Origin: Malaya genurostris
Lineage: Eukaryota; Arthropoda; Insecta; Diptera; Culicidae
Assembly: GCF_030247185.1 (NCBI RefSeq)
Contig: NC_080571.1
Coordinates: forward strand, 17,205,631 to 17,269,630
DNA: 64,000 nucleotides
Direction of reading: 5' to 3'
Shown: positions 1 to 11,000 of the stretch, one piece after another
Position numbering within the stretch: position 1 is the stretch's first letter
How the letters are laid out: every line of letters starts with the position of its first letter
Program-made: the position numbers and the translations under genes
Notes under the pieces: model-generated
The model's input: only the letters and a program-made list of their open reading frames with translations
Databases searched by the model: none
What the model was told of the DNA's origin: nothing

Positions 1-180
1 GCGTTCATCGTCTTCGGTGCTCATATGACCAGTACGAAATTTTGCAAACCACTTACGAATTGTTGCTTTGCCCGGTGCAGAGTCTAGATAACACTCATCA
101 AGCCATTTTTTGGTATTGACGGCACTTTTTTTCATCAAAAAGTAGTGTTTCATCAACACACGAAATTCCTTTTTTTCCAT
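1..180 (-). pseudogene. mariner transposase, N-terminal fragment (irritans-like)
   Basis: Read on the minus strand, an ATG at 178-180 opens a frame that runs off the left edge of the window. It starts MEKKEFRVLMKHYFLMKKS and goes on to GKATIRKWFAKF and GHMSTEDDER. This is the paired helix-turn-helix DNA-binding region of a mariner transposase, and the opening resembles the irritans group (Himar-like). About 60 residues are visible; the catalytic DD34D part lies outside the window, so whether the copy is intact cannot be judged. The 5' leader and terminal repeat should occupy about 181-350. Confidence 0.8.
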
Positions 181-350
181 TTTTTTCACAATAACAAAAC
201 TAGCTACACTCAAAATGCAATATCTCACAAACTAATAATCAGACAGCTGTCAAATTTATACACGTATCTTTTGAAGGTTGGTACTAACTGAAAATGGTAT
301 GGATTTAATTCTAGTGGCGCCCTCTCATAGAAACGATACGAACTTTTCAG
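181..350 (-). mobile_element. mariner 5' leader and terminal region
   Basis: This is the non-coding end of the mariner whose transposase start is at 178-180. The outer boundary is not certain because the other terminus lies off the window. It contains a TGACAGCTGT-like palindromic patch near 245-252. Confidence 0.45.
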
Positions 351-403
351 TCGATCGTTATTAGCGTTTAAAATTATGACAGAAAAAGGTTACGCTGCCG
401 AAT

Positions 404-2980
404 TTGTATTTTTTTATTGACATCCGGCTCCGTATAGTGAAATGTAAGACATTTAAAAAACCAAAAATGAATCGTTATCTTGTGCGGTTTTGCAATCTCG
501 CATCTGAAGAGATTTATTTGCTTTTCAACCGCATTTTAAAAATGGTATGGCTTGATGGATGTATCTGTCGTTTGTTAATTAACATGTTTATTAGAAAAAT
601 TAGTAACTTAGAAGAACCAAGCGAGGCAGAAGCACGGATTTGCTAAATTTTAGGTATATGTACATCTAATGATTTTGATTTGAATTTGATTGGATGAAAG
701 TTGGAAATGTTTTGCCTGACAGGACAAACAATCAATCATCTCTATCACAACTAGAGCATGAAAACTCATCTGAGGGTTTCGTTTATTGTACCTACAGACG
801 TGTTTTCAAGCAAATTATCACAATTTTCACAGCTTATGTCCATATGATCATGCTAATGAGCTCTGGCAATCACAGTGTTGTGTTAGATTTATTGTGCCAT
901 CATGCCGTTTATAATTTTCCCATCGAACTGAAATTTTCACTTTTACTTCTGGAAGGAACGAGGACAGCTTCAGTACGAATTGCTATGAAATGCGATATCG
1001 TATTAATACCTAAACGCTCAGGTAGGGATTTTCATCGAATTTATTTTTTCAAAAAATCAAAACTTTTGATACAGTTGACCAAATTGACAAAATTGATGTG
1101 TGTGTAATGCAAAAGATCACACACCTATTTTCTAAATGAAAGGACTTAGCAATTCATAAACAATTTCTAAATTCTATGGACATTCGGCTTCCGGCTTTCG
1201 AAATACAGGGTGATTTGTGTAGAGTTGTTTTTACAGAAGTGACCTTGTAAAAAATGCCTTTGAATTGGATAAAAAAATTTTTTCTCTAGTTTACAGGATT
1301 CGTTAGTTGATTGCCGAATAATCTCATTTACGCTATACCGGTTTTCGATTCCGGGTGGCGCAGATATCGGAAGTAGTAATCAAGAACTATATAATGGAAA
1401 TTCACTCGGATTCCTCAAAAATAGCGGAACCGATTTTCACATGCTCAGATTCAAACATTCCGGATTCAAACTCCGGTTTCGGTATTATAGGATAGCTCTT
1501 GGACTACTGAGAATATATCAAAAAGTATAGATAAGCTGTTGATTGCTTGTGTAGATCTTGAGATCTATTTTCCCTGAAGTTCTTGAACAACTGTGAATAA
1601 TCCTGGAATAGACAACAACAAAAAACACAAGTAAACATAACGTAACTCCACGACAAAGATCTTGGATAACTGAGAACATTCCTGGGACAGATTTTTATTT
1701 ACAAGTAATATACAAGTTTTATACACAAGTAAGCAGAATGTAGCTCCAGTTTTCTACAATGTTTGATATGAACAGGCATGAAAGAGCGTTACGGAGAACG
1801 CGTTCACGAATCAGGTCTTGAATTCAGTTTGCGAATCAAGTTCCCTAGAATCGAGTTTTTGAGTTCCTGCACATGATTTCTGGCCTATAATTTTGGGACA
1901 GTTAAAGAATCCAATTCCCGAATTCAATGCTATGAATGCGGTTTAGAACACTAGAACTGGAACTTAATTTTGAACATTGATTTTGAAACTAAATTTTGTA
2001 CCTGGATTTCGAATCATCTGAGCTTATGAAACTAAATTTAGGATAATACTAAATACTCTGAACCGGAATTCTGGAGCTAAACTTAGTACTGATTCCAGGT
2101 CCAGAGTTCAGTTCTAGAGTTTCGATCCAAAATTCAGTTCCAAAATTCAGTGGCAATATTCAGCTCTTGTTACCAAATTTGGTTCAAATCTGAACTGTGG
2201 ACTTGAAGTGAATTCATCTTTTCATACAAATCATAAATTGCTGATAATATTGGTAGGACGCAAAAATTATGTCATTACGCCAAGTACAAAAAAAAAGATA
2301 TTCCCGAACCAAAACTCGAACATTATAAAATTTGTAAAGTAAGATGTATTCACGTAAAAAATGTGAAATTAAGTAAATACGAAAAATCGACAAGAATCGA
2401 ATATTTTCACATTCATTGAACTGTTCTAGCAAGTGGACTTGTTTAAAGATTCGATGAAATGCATCTTGGAAAGTGACTCAGAACAGGTTGAACAGAGCAC
2501 CGTATATGTACACTATGTTCGATCGTTTTGATTGCATTTTTAGCATCACCCATGCGATCTACTTATACAGTAAGTATAAATAAGTATGAATAGTACATAA
2601 GATTTCCGGAACAGAAAATTTTGTTTTTGATGCCAAATGTCGAGCTCTAGTGTCATCTGGAAATTTCTTTGTCGTGAATACGACTTACTTTACTATGGGG
2701 TGCCTTTTCAAAATTAGCCATATGGAAGAATGGGCAGAAATTTAATCGTGAATATCTCGACTTGTATTAACGGTAGCAACATAATTCTTTCACCATTTCA
2801 TCAAAAATATGATCAGGAATTTAGGATAATATTTTGAACAGTGTGAGATAACCACAAACAACTCAAAAATTAGGTTTTCTCAAATCTTGAAAACAACGCG
2901 GAAAACTCTTTACTTTTGCTTGGCTTTTTCGCGCAAGGACGACGATTTTGAGGTAGTCAGGCACATATTTTCATCTGAAT
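404..2980. other. no gene seen; AT-rich repeat debris
   Basis: Only short accidental frames occur here, the longest being 137 codons at 694-1107 with no recognisable domain. Decayed pieces of dispersed families are visible: a 'CTTCCGG' motif block near 1185-1480 and a stretch near 2620-2700 sharing 'GATGCCAAA...TAGTGTCATCTGGAAATTT' with the repeats at 6900 and 12240. Probably intron of the tweety gene or intergenic DNA. Confidence 0.5.
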
Positions 2981-2983
2981 GCG

Positions 2984-3019
2984 TATAAAAGGGGACCCGT
3001 GGTCAAAAATCGATCATTT
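2984..3019 (+). promoter_or_regulatory. TATA + initiator core promoter, probably of a transposable element
   Basis: TATAAAAG at 2984-2991 is followed by TCATTT at 3014-3019, which fits the arthropod initiator TCAKTY. The initiator A at 3016 lies 32 nt from the first T of the TATA box, the standard spacing. The sequence downstream is a tandem repeat with no recognisable protein, so this is more likely a retroelement promoter or LTR remnant than a host gene start. Confidence 0.45.
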
Positions 3020-3079
3020 ATTCTTGTGCTTGGACGGAAGCAAACGTCGTGGGACCAGCAGCTTCGGAGAGTGCACCTT

Positions 3080-3310
3080 CTGCGTGGTTATAAATCTCAA
3101 ACGCTCAGGTCGTGCTTTCATTTGGACTTCAATCGTCAGGTGAAGCAGTCGTCAATAATGAGAGCAGACCTTTTGCGTGGTATCCAGCCTCAAACGCTTA
3201 GGTCGTGCTTTCATTTGGACTTCAATCGTCGAGAGCAGCGGTCACTGTCGTAATGAAAGCAGACCTTTAACGTTGTACAAAACCTCAAACGCTCAGGTCG
3301 CAGTGCCAGT
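3080..3310 (+). repeat. ~92-bp tandem repeat, about 2.5 units
   Basis: Units begin near 3083, 3173 and 3268. Each carries CCTCAAACGCT(C/T)AGGTCG, and the first two continue with TGCTTTCATTTGGACTTCAATCGTC. They lie directly downstream of the core promoter at 2984. Short overlapping frames cross the array, but their repeat character and lack of a domain argue against a protein. Confidence 0.6.
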
Positions 3311-4450
3311 TTCGCTTCGAAGAAGATTGATTACATCATCCTGTTGGTGGTCGTTTGCATTGGAGCAAAATACAACGGGAAATAGACAACAATGTGGAAC
3401 ATTATGCAAAATTAGCCTTCCTAATGGCTTTAAATGTTACCTAAAGAACTATAAAGATTGCTTCTTTGTAAATCGAAAATTAAAATTAGCAGTGCAGTGC
3501 AAATCTAAGATAATATAATCCGTTTTTTTTTGCAATTTTCGCAGTTCTAAATCGTTTATATCCAATCAGTGTTTAATATCTTAGAAAATTATACAATTTG
3601 GCCCTTCACGCACGCCTTAATAAAAGGTTCTTTCCAAAACCACCAATATTTTATCATAAAGAACTTACTGGTTATTTTGTAATATTTGTTTGTCAGAATG
3701 TTCTGTACTGTAGTTTGGGTGTATCGTTTCAAATTCTAGTAGTGAAAAATGGGAAAGGTTGTACAATTCACACAATCGATCAACTAATTGATATTCGGAA
3801 GTATAAAGAAAGAATGTCAGTTTTATTCGTATTCACGACATCCAGTTATGTCTCTGACATTACACACCTGTACTTTTTTTTGACAATCGAATCTCTGGGA
3901 CATCGGAAAGGATCATTAAAAAAGGGTAAAAACGTTCAAAGAGACAAAAAATATTGCTTGGGGCCTGCGTTAAGGCAAGATTAAACTTGCCAAAAAAAAT
4001 TAATGTCAACTATTATACGATCAGATGAAAATATACCACTGAATCCCATAAAATTTTTTTTTAATTTAATTTGTTCAAGCTTACGGAAAACATGTTCCAT
4101 CCGTCGCGATTTGTAAACGTTAGTTTAAACGATTTGAAAGTGGGTAGTTCAGCGTAAAAGACAAAGTACGCACTGGTTAAGCCAAAACATTCGAAGATAC
4201 CGAATTGCAAGGATTTTTGAACGAAGATAACATTTCAATATTGCAGATGATGGGAAAATGGGTTCCTCATGAGCTGAATTATAAACAGCAAGAAAAGCAA
4301 AATTTTGCCCACTCGGTATAAAACAAAGGGTTTTCCGTACCTACTGGATCGTGAGGGGCGATGAGAAATGTTTTTACACTGAGATCATTTTCATGCGAGG
4401 ATACGCACCGCGTTGAAAAAATCACGTAACTTCAAAAATCCGTATAGGAA
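3311..4450. other. no gene seen
   Basis: AT-rich sequence with one 128-codon frame (3598-3984) that has no domain and no coding-like composition. Nothing else could be assigned. Confidence 0.4.
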
Positions 4451-4451
4451 A

Positions 4452-4510
4452 AACCCTTCTTAATCCACCTAGTGGTGTGATAATGCCTTTCTCTTCTTTC
4501 ATATTTTTCA
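4452..4510 (+). repeat. solo terminus of the 'CCACCTAGTGGTGT' repeat family
   Basis: Contains CTTCTTAATCCACCTAGTGG followed by TGTGATAATGCCTTTCTCTT, the same end found at 17403 (+) and 12750-12795 (-). Only the first ~55 bp are present before unrelated sequence (the reverse transcriptase remnant) begins. Confidence 0.7.
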
Positions 4511-4556
4511 TATTTTCATTGCGCCACATCGAGACAGATAGAAGAATCCACAGTTG

Positions 4557-5766
4557 GTATGCCACGTGACGTGTTTAATTTCGACATACCTCACATCACA
4601 GATGACATGGTTACAGCTGCCTTACTTCGACTAAAGTTATCGTTTGCTGTCGGTCCGGATGGATTCCCATCTTGTGTGCTAAAACGTTGTTCTGAAGCTC
4701 GTTAGCAATACTATTTAATCTCTCGGTTCAGCGAAGTGAGTTTCCCCTGCGTTGGAAGTCATCCCATATGTTTCCGGTCCACAAAAAAGACGACAAGCGA
4801 AATGTTGCTAACTATCGAGGAATAACATCATTGTGTGCTTGCTCCAAGCTGTTTGAAATCATCGTGAACGACATTTTGTTTTCCTGTTGGAAAAATTATA
4901 CAGATTCTCAACAACATGGCTTCTTTCCAAAACGGTCGGTTTCAAAAAATCTCATGCAGTTCACTTCAAACTGTTTACGGAATTTGGAATGCTGATTGCA
5001 GATTGATGCGGCTTACATTGATCTTAAGGTGGCATTCGACCGGGTAGATCATGGAATCCTTCTAAAGAAATTGGAGTTACTTGGCGTTTCTACTCGTGCG
5101 GTTTGTTGGTTCAGATCCTATTTATCGCAACGCTGTGTGCGAGTTTTAATTGGCTCAGTTATGTCGGATGAGTTTTCGAACCGTTCTGGAGTTCCACAAG
5201 GTAGCATACTCGGCCCGCTGCTGTTCTCGATCTACATAAACGATGTGTCTCTGCTTTTGCCACTGGATTGTCGATTATTTTACGCAGACGATACAAAAAT
5301 TTTCAAAATCATCAAGTGCCGTTCGGACTGCATCGAATTACAAAAAATGCTGAATGTATTCCAAAATTGGTCTTCTAACAACTTTTTGGACTTAATCGTC
5401 GAAAAATGCAGGATTATTTCCTTCCACCGTAAAAAAGCTCCAGTTGCTTTCGATTACAAAATCTTAGGACGCTCCCTCGTCCGAACAGGGCACATTAAAG
5501 ATCTTGGCGTGATTCTGGATCGTGAAGTTACTTTCAAGTTACACTATGACAACATCATTCGTAAAGCAAACCGACAACTGGGCTTCATCTTTAAGATTTC
5601 GTCCGAGTTCCGTGATCCGTTATGTTTGAGATCCCTATATTGCTCGCTGGTTCGGTCATTGCTCGAATCTAATGCGATTGTATGGTGCACGTTCCACTCT
5701 AATTGGATTGCCAGGATTGAGGCAATTCAACGAAAATTCGTGACACAATTTGAAAAAATCTTGTGA
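4557..5766 (+). pseudogene. non-LTR retrotransposon reverse transcriptase, 5'- and 3'-truncated (Jockey/CR1-like)
   Basis: The translation shows reverse transcriptase blocks in order: VGPDGFPSCVLK near 4648, FPVHKKDDKRNVANYRGI at 4771, YIDLKVAFDRVDHGILLKKL near 5014, SGVPQGSILGPLLFSIYIND near 5186 and the catalytic YADD at 5281-5292. It is a dead copy. There is an in-frame TAG at about 4704 with a frame change before 4768, and a TGA at 4993-4995 between the finger and palm blocks. Homology stops near 5756, before the C-terminal part. Endonuclease and ORF1 are absent, as expected for a truncated LINE insertion. Spacing and motifs resemble the Jockey or CR1 clades; I cannot separate these by eye. 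Confidence 0.85.
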
Positions 5767-6632
5767 TTTTACATCTTATAAGATGCACATAAATGGAGCA
5801 TTGTATTTCATACAAATTTATATTCAAGAACATGTAAAATTGTGTGATCAGAAAATTACATGTCTTGAATTCGAATGCAGTGAAAAAAAGATCGATAGCA
5901 GCAGCGTGACTTGAATCGAGAAACATTAGATCACAAGCACATCGATTACTCGACTGAACCGCAGAGCTCATATTTGTTCATTGAATAATTGATAAACATA
6001 AATCCATACAGTGGCACTTGGTAGCCGAATGCAAATTACACTCGGAGCATGTTAAATTCTGTGCGAGTGGAATGTTGCGTCATTTGAAAAATTAAGTAGT
6101 TGTGAATTGTATCGTTTGTAGAATTCTGTCACCTGTAAAATTCATAATTTTTTTGTATGGAGATACGCATTGCGGTTTTTACTTTGGTCTGATCCAACGC
6201 AGCTACCGTCATACGAGGACCGTTGCCGCTTACTACATCTTGAACCTTTAGAATTGAGAAGAGCAAATGCTCAAGCATCATTTGCTGCGAAACTGCGTAT
6301 GGGTAGTGTAGAATGACCTGCTTTAATCGAGCGACTAAATTTGTATACTCCTGAGAGGCGTCTTCGACAACGACCTTTTCTGCTACTGGAAACTCGTAAC
6401 ACACTATATGGTCAAAATGAACCATTCAAATTCGTTTGCCTACGATTCAATGAATTTTCCGAATATTTTAATTTCAACGTGTCGTCTAATGTTTTTTATC
6501 TTAGATTACTTGATCGTTTTCGTGTTGTCTACCGTAATAATGTACTTTAAGTTTTACTTTTACATTAATTTTTTACTCATTAAGACATACATTGTCAGAT
6601 GAACTGTAAAATGAACAACAACAACAACTAAA
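5767..6632. other. no confident gene; one orphan minus-strand frame
   Basis: A 98-codon minus frame at 6129-6425 (VHFDHIVCYEFPVAEKVVVE...) has a fairly protein-like composition and could be a fragment of a retroelement Gag, but no diagnostic motif is present. The rest is AT-rich. Confidence 0.3.
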
Positions 6633-7412
6633 TAACAGTCTCATGAATATATATTTCATACTTTTACTAAATAATTTCGGATACTAATTTTGACACCAAT
6701 TGATTCAGATTGATTCAAGTAGTTCACAAAAGCATGCTTCAGTGTTTATGTCACACAGTCAGCATCATTTTTCCAAACTAGTGCTTGACATTTGCGTTGC
6801 CTATTTGTATGAGAAGAGTGATGCTAATCCCTAAACCCTACTTAGTCCACTTAGTGGAATTTTCATAGATCTTTAAAAATCACCATAAAATTTTCGAAAT
6901 CGAAAAAAAATTTTGATGCCAAAAGTCTTAGAATTGCATAAAACGTCGAGATTTAGTGTCATCTGGAAATTTATGTTTTTTGAAAATATCGACTTTCGAT
7001 TTCGGAAATTTCATGGTGCTTTTTCAAGATCGAAAATTTTCAAACCTTAACCGCCGGGCAGCACCCCTTACGCATGTCCGATTTAGCTCAAATTTTGCAT
7101 GAGGACATTTTTCGAGATGCTTAAACTTTTGAACAATAGCGCTTTACGAAATTAAAGGTGATCCCAAAATAAGAGCGGTAAAAATCAACGTGTTTTGTCG
7201 GTTACGTCACTTATACCATCATATCTCTGGAACCAAAAGTCACAGCCATTTGATCTTTGAACTTGATCAATGGCCCGACAGTAGCTTTCAAACGAGTCTA
7301 AGTTTGTTAAAATTGGTTCAGTTCAGAAAATTGAGCGCGTTAAAATATCTTCGAAAAGTGTACACACACACACCAGCAATTCTAATACCTTTCTATAGAG
7401 AAGGCAAAAACG
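6633..7412 (+). repeat. 'CCACCTAGTGG' repeat family, copy 1, 5'-shortened
   Basis: Runs in the same order as the copy at 17403: AACAGTCTCATGAATATATA, GTTCACAAAAGCATGCTTCA, the GATGCCAAAAG/GTCGAGATTTAGTGTCATCT block, GGGCAGCACCCCTTACG, GTTTTGTCGGTTACGTCACT, one 168-bp-type unit, and the terminus CTATAGAGAAGGCAAAAA. Non-coding. It lacks the 'CCACCTAGTGGTGT' start and the second arm of the internal hairpin. Confidence 0.75.
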
Positions 7413-7429
7413 CAAAACTAAAAAAATAA

Positions 7430-7960
7430 TAGTTTATGCAGATTTTCTTAGAAATGCATCAAACATCCAGATCCGATGTAATCTCAGAAAAAAATTATTT
7501 TTGAAAAAAATCAACTTTGGAAACCCGTTTAGAAAAGATATCGCAAAATCAATGAATTTTTCTATTCCAAATGTCTTAAAAATGCAGCAAACGTCCAGAT
7601 CTGGTGTAATCGCAGAAAATTTTTTTTGAATGAAATCGACTTTGGGACTGAGAGATTTTTAGATTTCCGAAATCAATCACTTTTTTTATGTCAAATGTCT
7701 TAGAAATGCATGTCACTTCGAATCTGGTGTAATCTAAAAAAAATTGTTTTGAAATTTTCCAAGTGTTCATAATTTGTCCAAATTTCGGGATAACACCATA
7801 TTTCGACATTTCATGCATTTCGAAGACAGAACAAGACAACAGGATAACTTAGAAAAATCGCGTAACTACCGCAAAACTAAAGAATTTTTTTTTGATTCCA
7901 CATGCCTTAGAAATCATGAAACGTCCAGATCTGGTGTAATCTCACAGAAACAATTTTTCT
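7430..7960. repeat. diverged ~125-bp tandem repeat
   Basis: The core 'TGTCTTAGAAATGCAT...CGTCCAGATCTGGTGTAAT' recurs near 7447, 7570, 7695 and 7905, separated by poly-A/T-rich spacers. It is a decayed version of the arm of the internal hairpin in the 'CCACCTAGTGG' family. Confidence 0.55.
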
Positions 7961-9246
7961 TATTAACGATTATGAGTCAGGCATCATTACACCACTAGAT
8001 GGATTAGAACGGTACAGAAAAAATTTATGAAATTTACACGACATGTAAATCAATAGTAATATTGATTGAAAACCATCATCGATGTCAAACTAAATTGAAA
8101 TGTTTTGATTTTTCATTGAATTAGGCTACATTTTTAATTACCACTTAGTTTTGCCTTTGAAGTGTGTCGAAAAATAAAGAAACAGAATGATAAAATTGCT
8201 CAATAGAAATTCAATATCACTCTTTTGCTTTGCTCGTGCGAACAAACATGCATGCTCGAGGCATTGCACGTGCCATTTTATGTAGTGAAGACATGCATGA
8301 AAAGGGGAGTTGATATTAACGATCAACTTCCGTCATTGCGTGAAACGTCAAAAAAGCTGAAATAGTGTTGATTGGATGTATTCTGTTACCTCAAAGGATC
8401 CTTCATGTCGAACCTAGGATTATGGCTTCGAAATCTATTTTCTGATCCAATATGAAGAGCGATTTTGGATAAAGTTTTTCTCATCAGACGCATCGTTTGG
8501 CAGTAAACGAGTTTGCGTTTTTTCTTGTCGATCCGTTTAAAATTATTATGTTAATTTGACAACTTGAATAAATTCGAATACAAACAACTATAAGCAAAAT
8601 CCCGTCTAGATCCATATCAGTACGCGACGTCTTCAAATTAGATTTTGACGCTCGCTTCCCAAGTTCCTCTAGAGCGCGTTAGGAACACGCGTATTATCCT
8701 TTCTCTTTTTCCCCCGGAAAGTTTATTCATGATTCATGAAAAGTCAAGTAGAGCCTTTGTTTTGCCTAATTATAACAACTATGTTAATTTCCCTCTATGC
8801 CGGATCTGCCAGAAGGCGTTCCCAAGAAACTGAAGCCCGCTCTAAAGGCAGTAAAGTTTGGCATATACCCGTGCTTCCTCTCCTTTCTTCCTCCAATCAT
8901 CTGTATTCGTTTCTCCATTTACTAACGAGTCTCCCGGTAAACTTTTTCTCCCGACCGGTTGGGTTCATTTCTCCGGCGAAGCGACAGGGCGGAGAACCGA
9001 TCCTGATGAAACGTTCACTTGCGCAGGACACCGTTCCATTCCTTTGGACAATTAAAACTATTTTTAACCCGGAAGCGGAAAAACTTTGACCAAGCCTCTT
9101 ATGTGCCACTTTTGCATTATTCCTATAATTCTTAAAGCCTCTTAATTAGATGGGGGAGGCTGCTGAGCCTATTTTTTGCTTCCTGTCAACCGGCTGAACT
9201 CAATCACACTTTTCTTTATTAATTTTTCTTTCGCGTTTCCTTTCAG
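7961..9246. other. no exon seen; dispersed repeat and intron 5' of the tweety exon
   Basis: 8030-8330 resembles 25230-25440 (shared ATGTAAATCA(T/A)TAGTAATATT and following sequence), so it is a dispersed repeat. From about 8640 the base composition becomes more even. A pyrimidine-rich tract ending in CAG at 9244-9246 supplies the acceptor for the tweety exon. Confidence 0.5.
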
Positions 9247-10955
9247 ACGTACGAATTTTACGAGGAACTACGATGGCCGGCGACCCTAGGATTTCTGACC
9301 TTCCTGCTGCTATTGTGCATCATACTGGTGATCGGAGCAACCCGGAGCTCTCGGTGTGCACTGATTTTTTTCAGTGTGTGTGGTCTTCTGGCAGTAACGG
9401 TTTGCTGGCTACTTTCCGGCATTTATCTGGCCAGTGCCGTGGCCCTGGGAGATTTCTGCATGAAACCAAACGATTTCATCTGCAGTCAGGTGAGTGTTTC
9501 CAAATGTAGTCAACTTTCCGACGAAAGTCTGTTTGTTCTCGGTGAAAGCCTTCGAGTCTTGACTCAACTTTCTCTTTCGTAGTCCAGAGAACCAAACAAT
9601 TGTACCAACTTCATTATCCAATTAACATTATGCTCCAAGTAATGGGATAATTTTATGTATAACGACTTGATTCTGAGTTTTTCGGCTCCACTGAACCCTT
9701 TTTCTTTTCATTAAAGTCACTTTGAAAAACTTTACTACAAAAGCGAGTGGAATCTAACCGGCATGTCATTCTTGTTATCGCGTTCGGAATGGTTGTTTTT
9801 CATTACAACGCGCGCGGCCCCTCCCATGTCGTTGTCCAACCCTTCCACACTGGTAGGAAAAAAATAGCAGAACGCCTGGTACTTTGTGTGTTTCCGCGTC
9901 AAAAGTCATCAACCTAGCAGTAAACAGCGAGAAAACATGCACGCATTTCTTTTCCTCGAGTGGCATTCGTGAATCAAAACTTTTCTGGTCTTGGTGCAGA
10001 TAAATAAAAGAATGCGGCAAAGTGCAACAACACGCAAGCGAGGGGAGGACTCAACTGAGGAACTGTAACAAAAATGTTACAGAACCAAGATCAAGTCGGT
10101 GCAGAAAAAAAAACAGATGCAACGAATAGTAAATTATTTTGCTTTACTAGCGGAGGGCGCCAGATGGCCTCTGCGGTTTCGAAAGTCGCCGGTCTATTTA
10201 TCTCCGAACGGCTCCCGTCGTTGAGTTGCGTATTTGCGGCTGCAACGCTGCACAAATAACCCGGCGACTCCATAAAGAAGGATAATATATTAAAGAGTTG
10301 ATTTTTATGGGAGGACTTAAATAGCCGTAAAAAAATTCATTGGAGAGAACGTTAAGAACTGCTCACAGTTTTAGCATCCGTCGTCAAAAGATCGGTTGAA
10401 TTTCGTCACATAAATATAATATATAAATAAATATAGCTCATAAATCGAGCTATTTTCATCTTGAGGTAATTAGTGATTAAAAACAAACAACATAAGCATT
10501 GGCATTAGCATTGGAAACCGGCTACTTAAATATTGATCAGGTTTAAAATAGCACAATATTATGCAAACAGTATTGATAGATCAGTGGCGTACCGAGGAAA
10601 ATTTTGCGCCCGGGACAAAATAAGAGATTTGCCGCCCCCATCGTTGGTTATTGAGCAAAAAATACACTCCATCTGAACTCCATCTCCGGAAAGATAAACA
10701 GATGAGAAAAAGGACGCCCCCTAAAAACGTTGTCCCCGGGGTGTGTGCCCCCTTCGCCCCCGCCAATGTTATGTCTGATACAATTAGAACAGCCATTTAG
10801 TACTGATCAGACTGTAATTGAAACATATCAAGGAACCCTTTTTGCCTTTCTCTATAGAAAGGTATTAGAATTGCTGGAAAAACCGACTTTCGAACGGAGC
10901 CTCGGAGACCCATAGTGTTATATACCATTCGACTCAGTTCGACGAGATCGGAAAA

Positions 10956-11000
<45 letters not shown>

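Noticed and set aside
694..1107. 137-codon plus-strand frame
   Set aside because: No domain, no splice context and AT-driven residue composition; treated as chance.
3080..3310. CRISPR-like tandem array
   Set aside because: Units are about 92 bp, adjacent without unique spacers, in a eukaryotic context.
6129..6425. 98-codon minus frame with protein-like composition
   Set aside because: Possibly Gag debris, but no zinc knuckle, protease or other motif supports a call.
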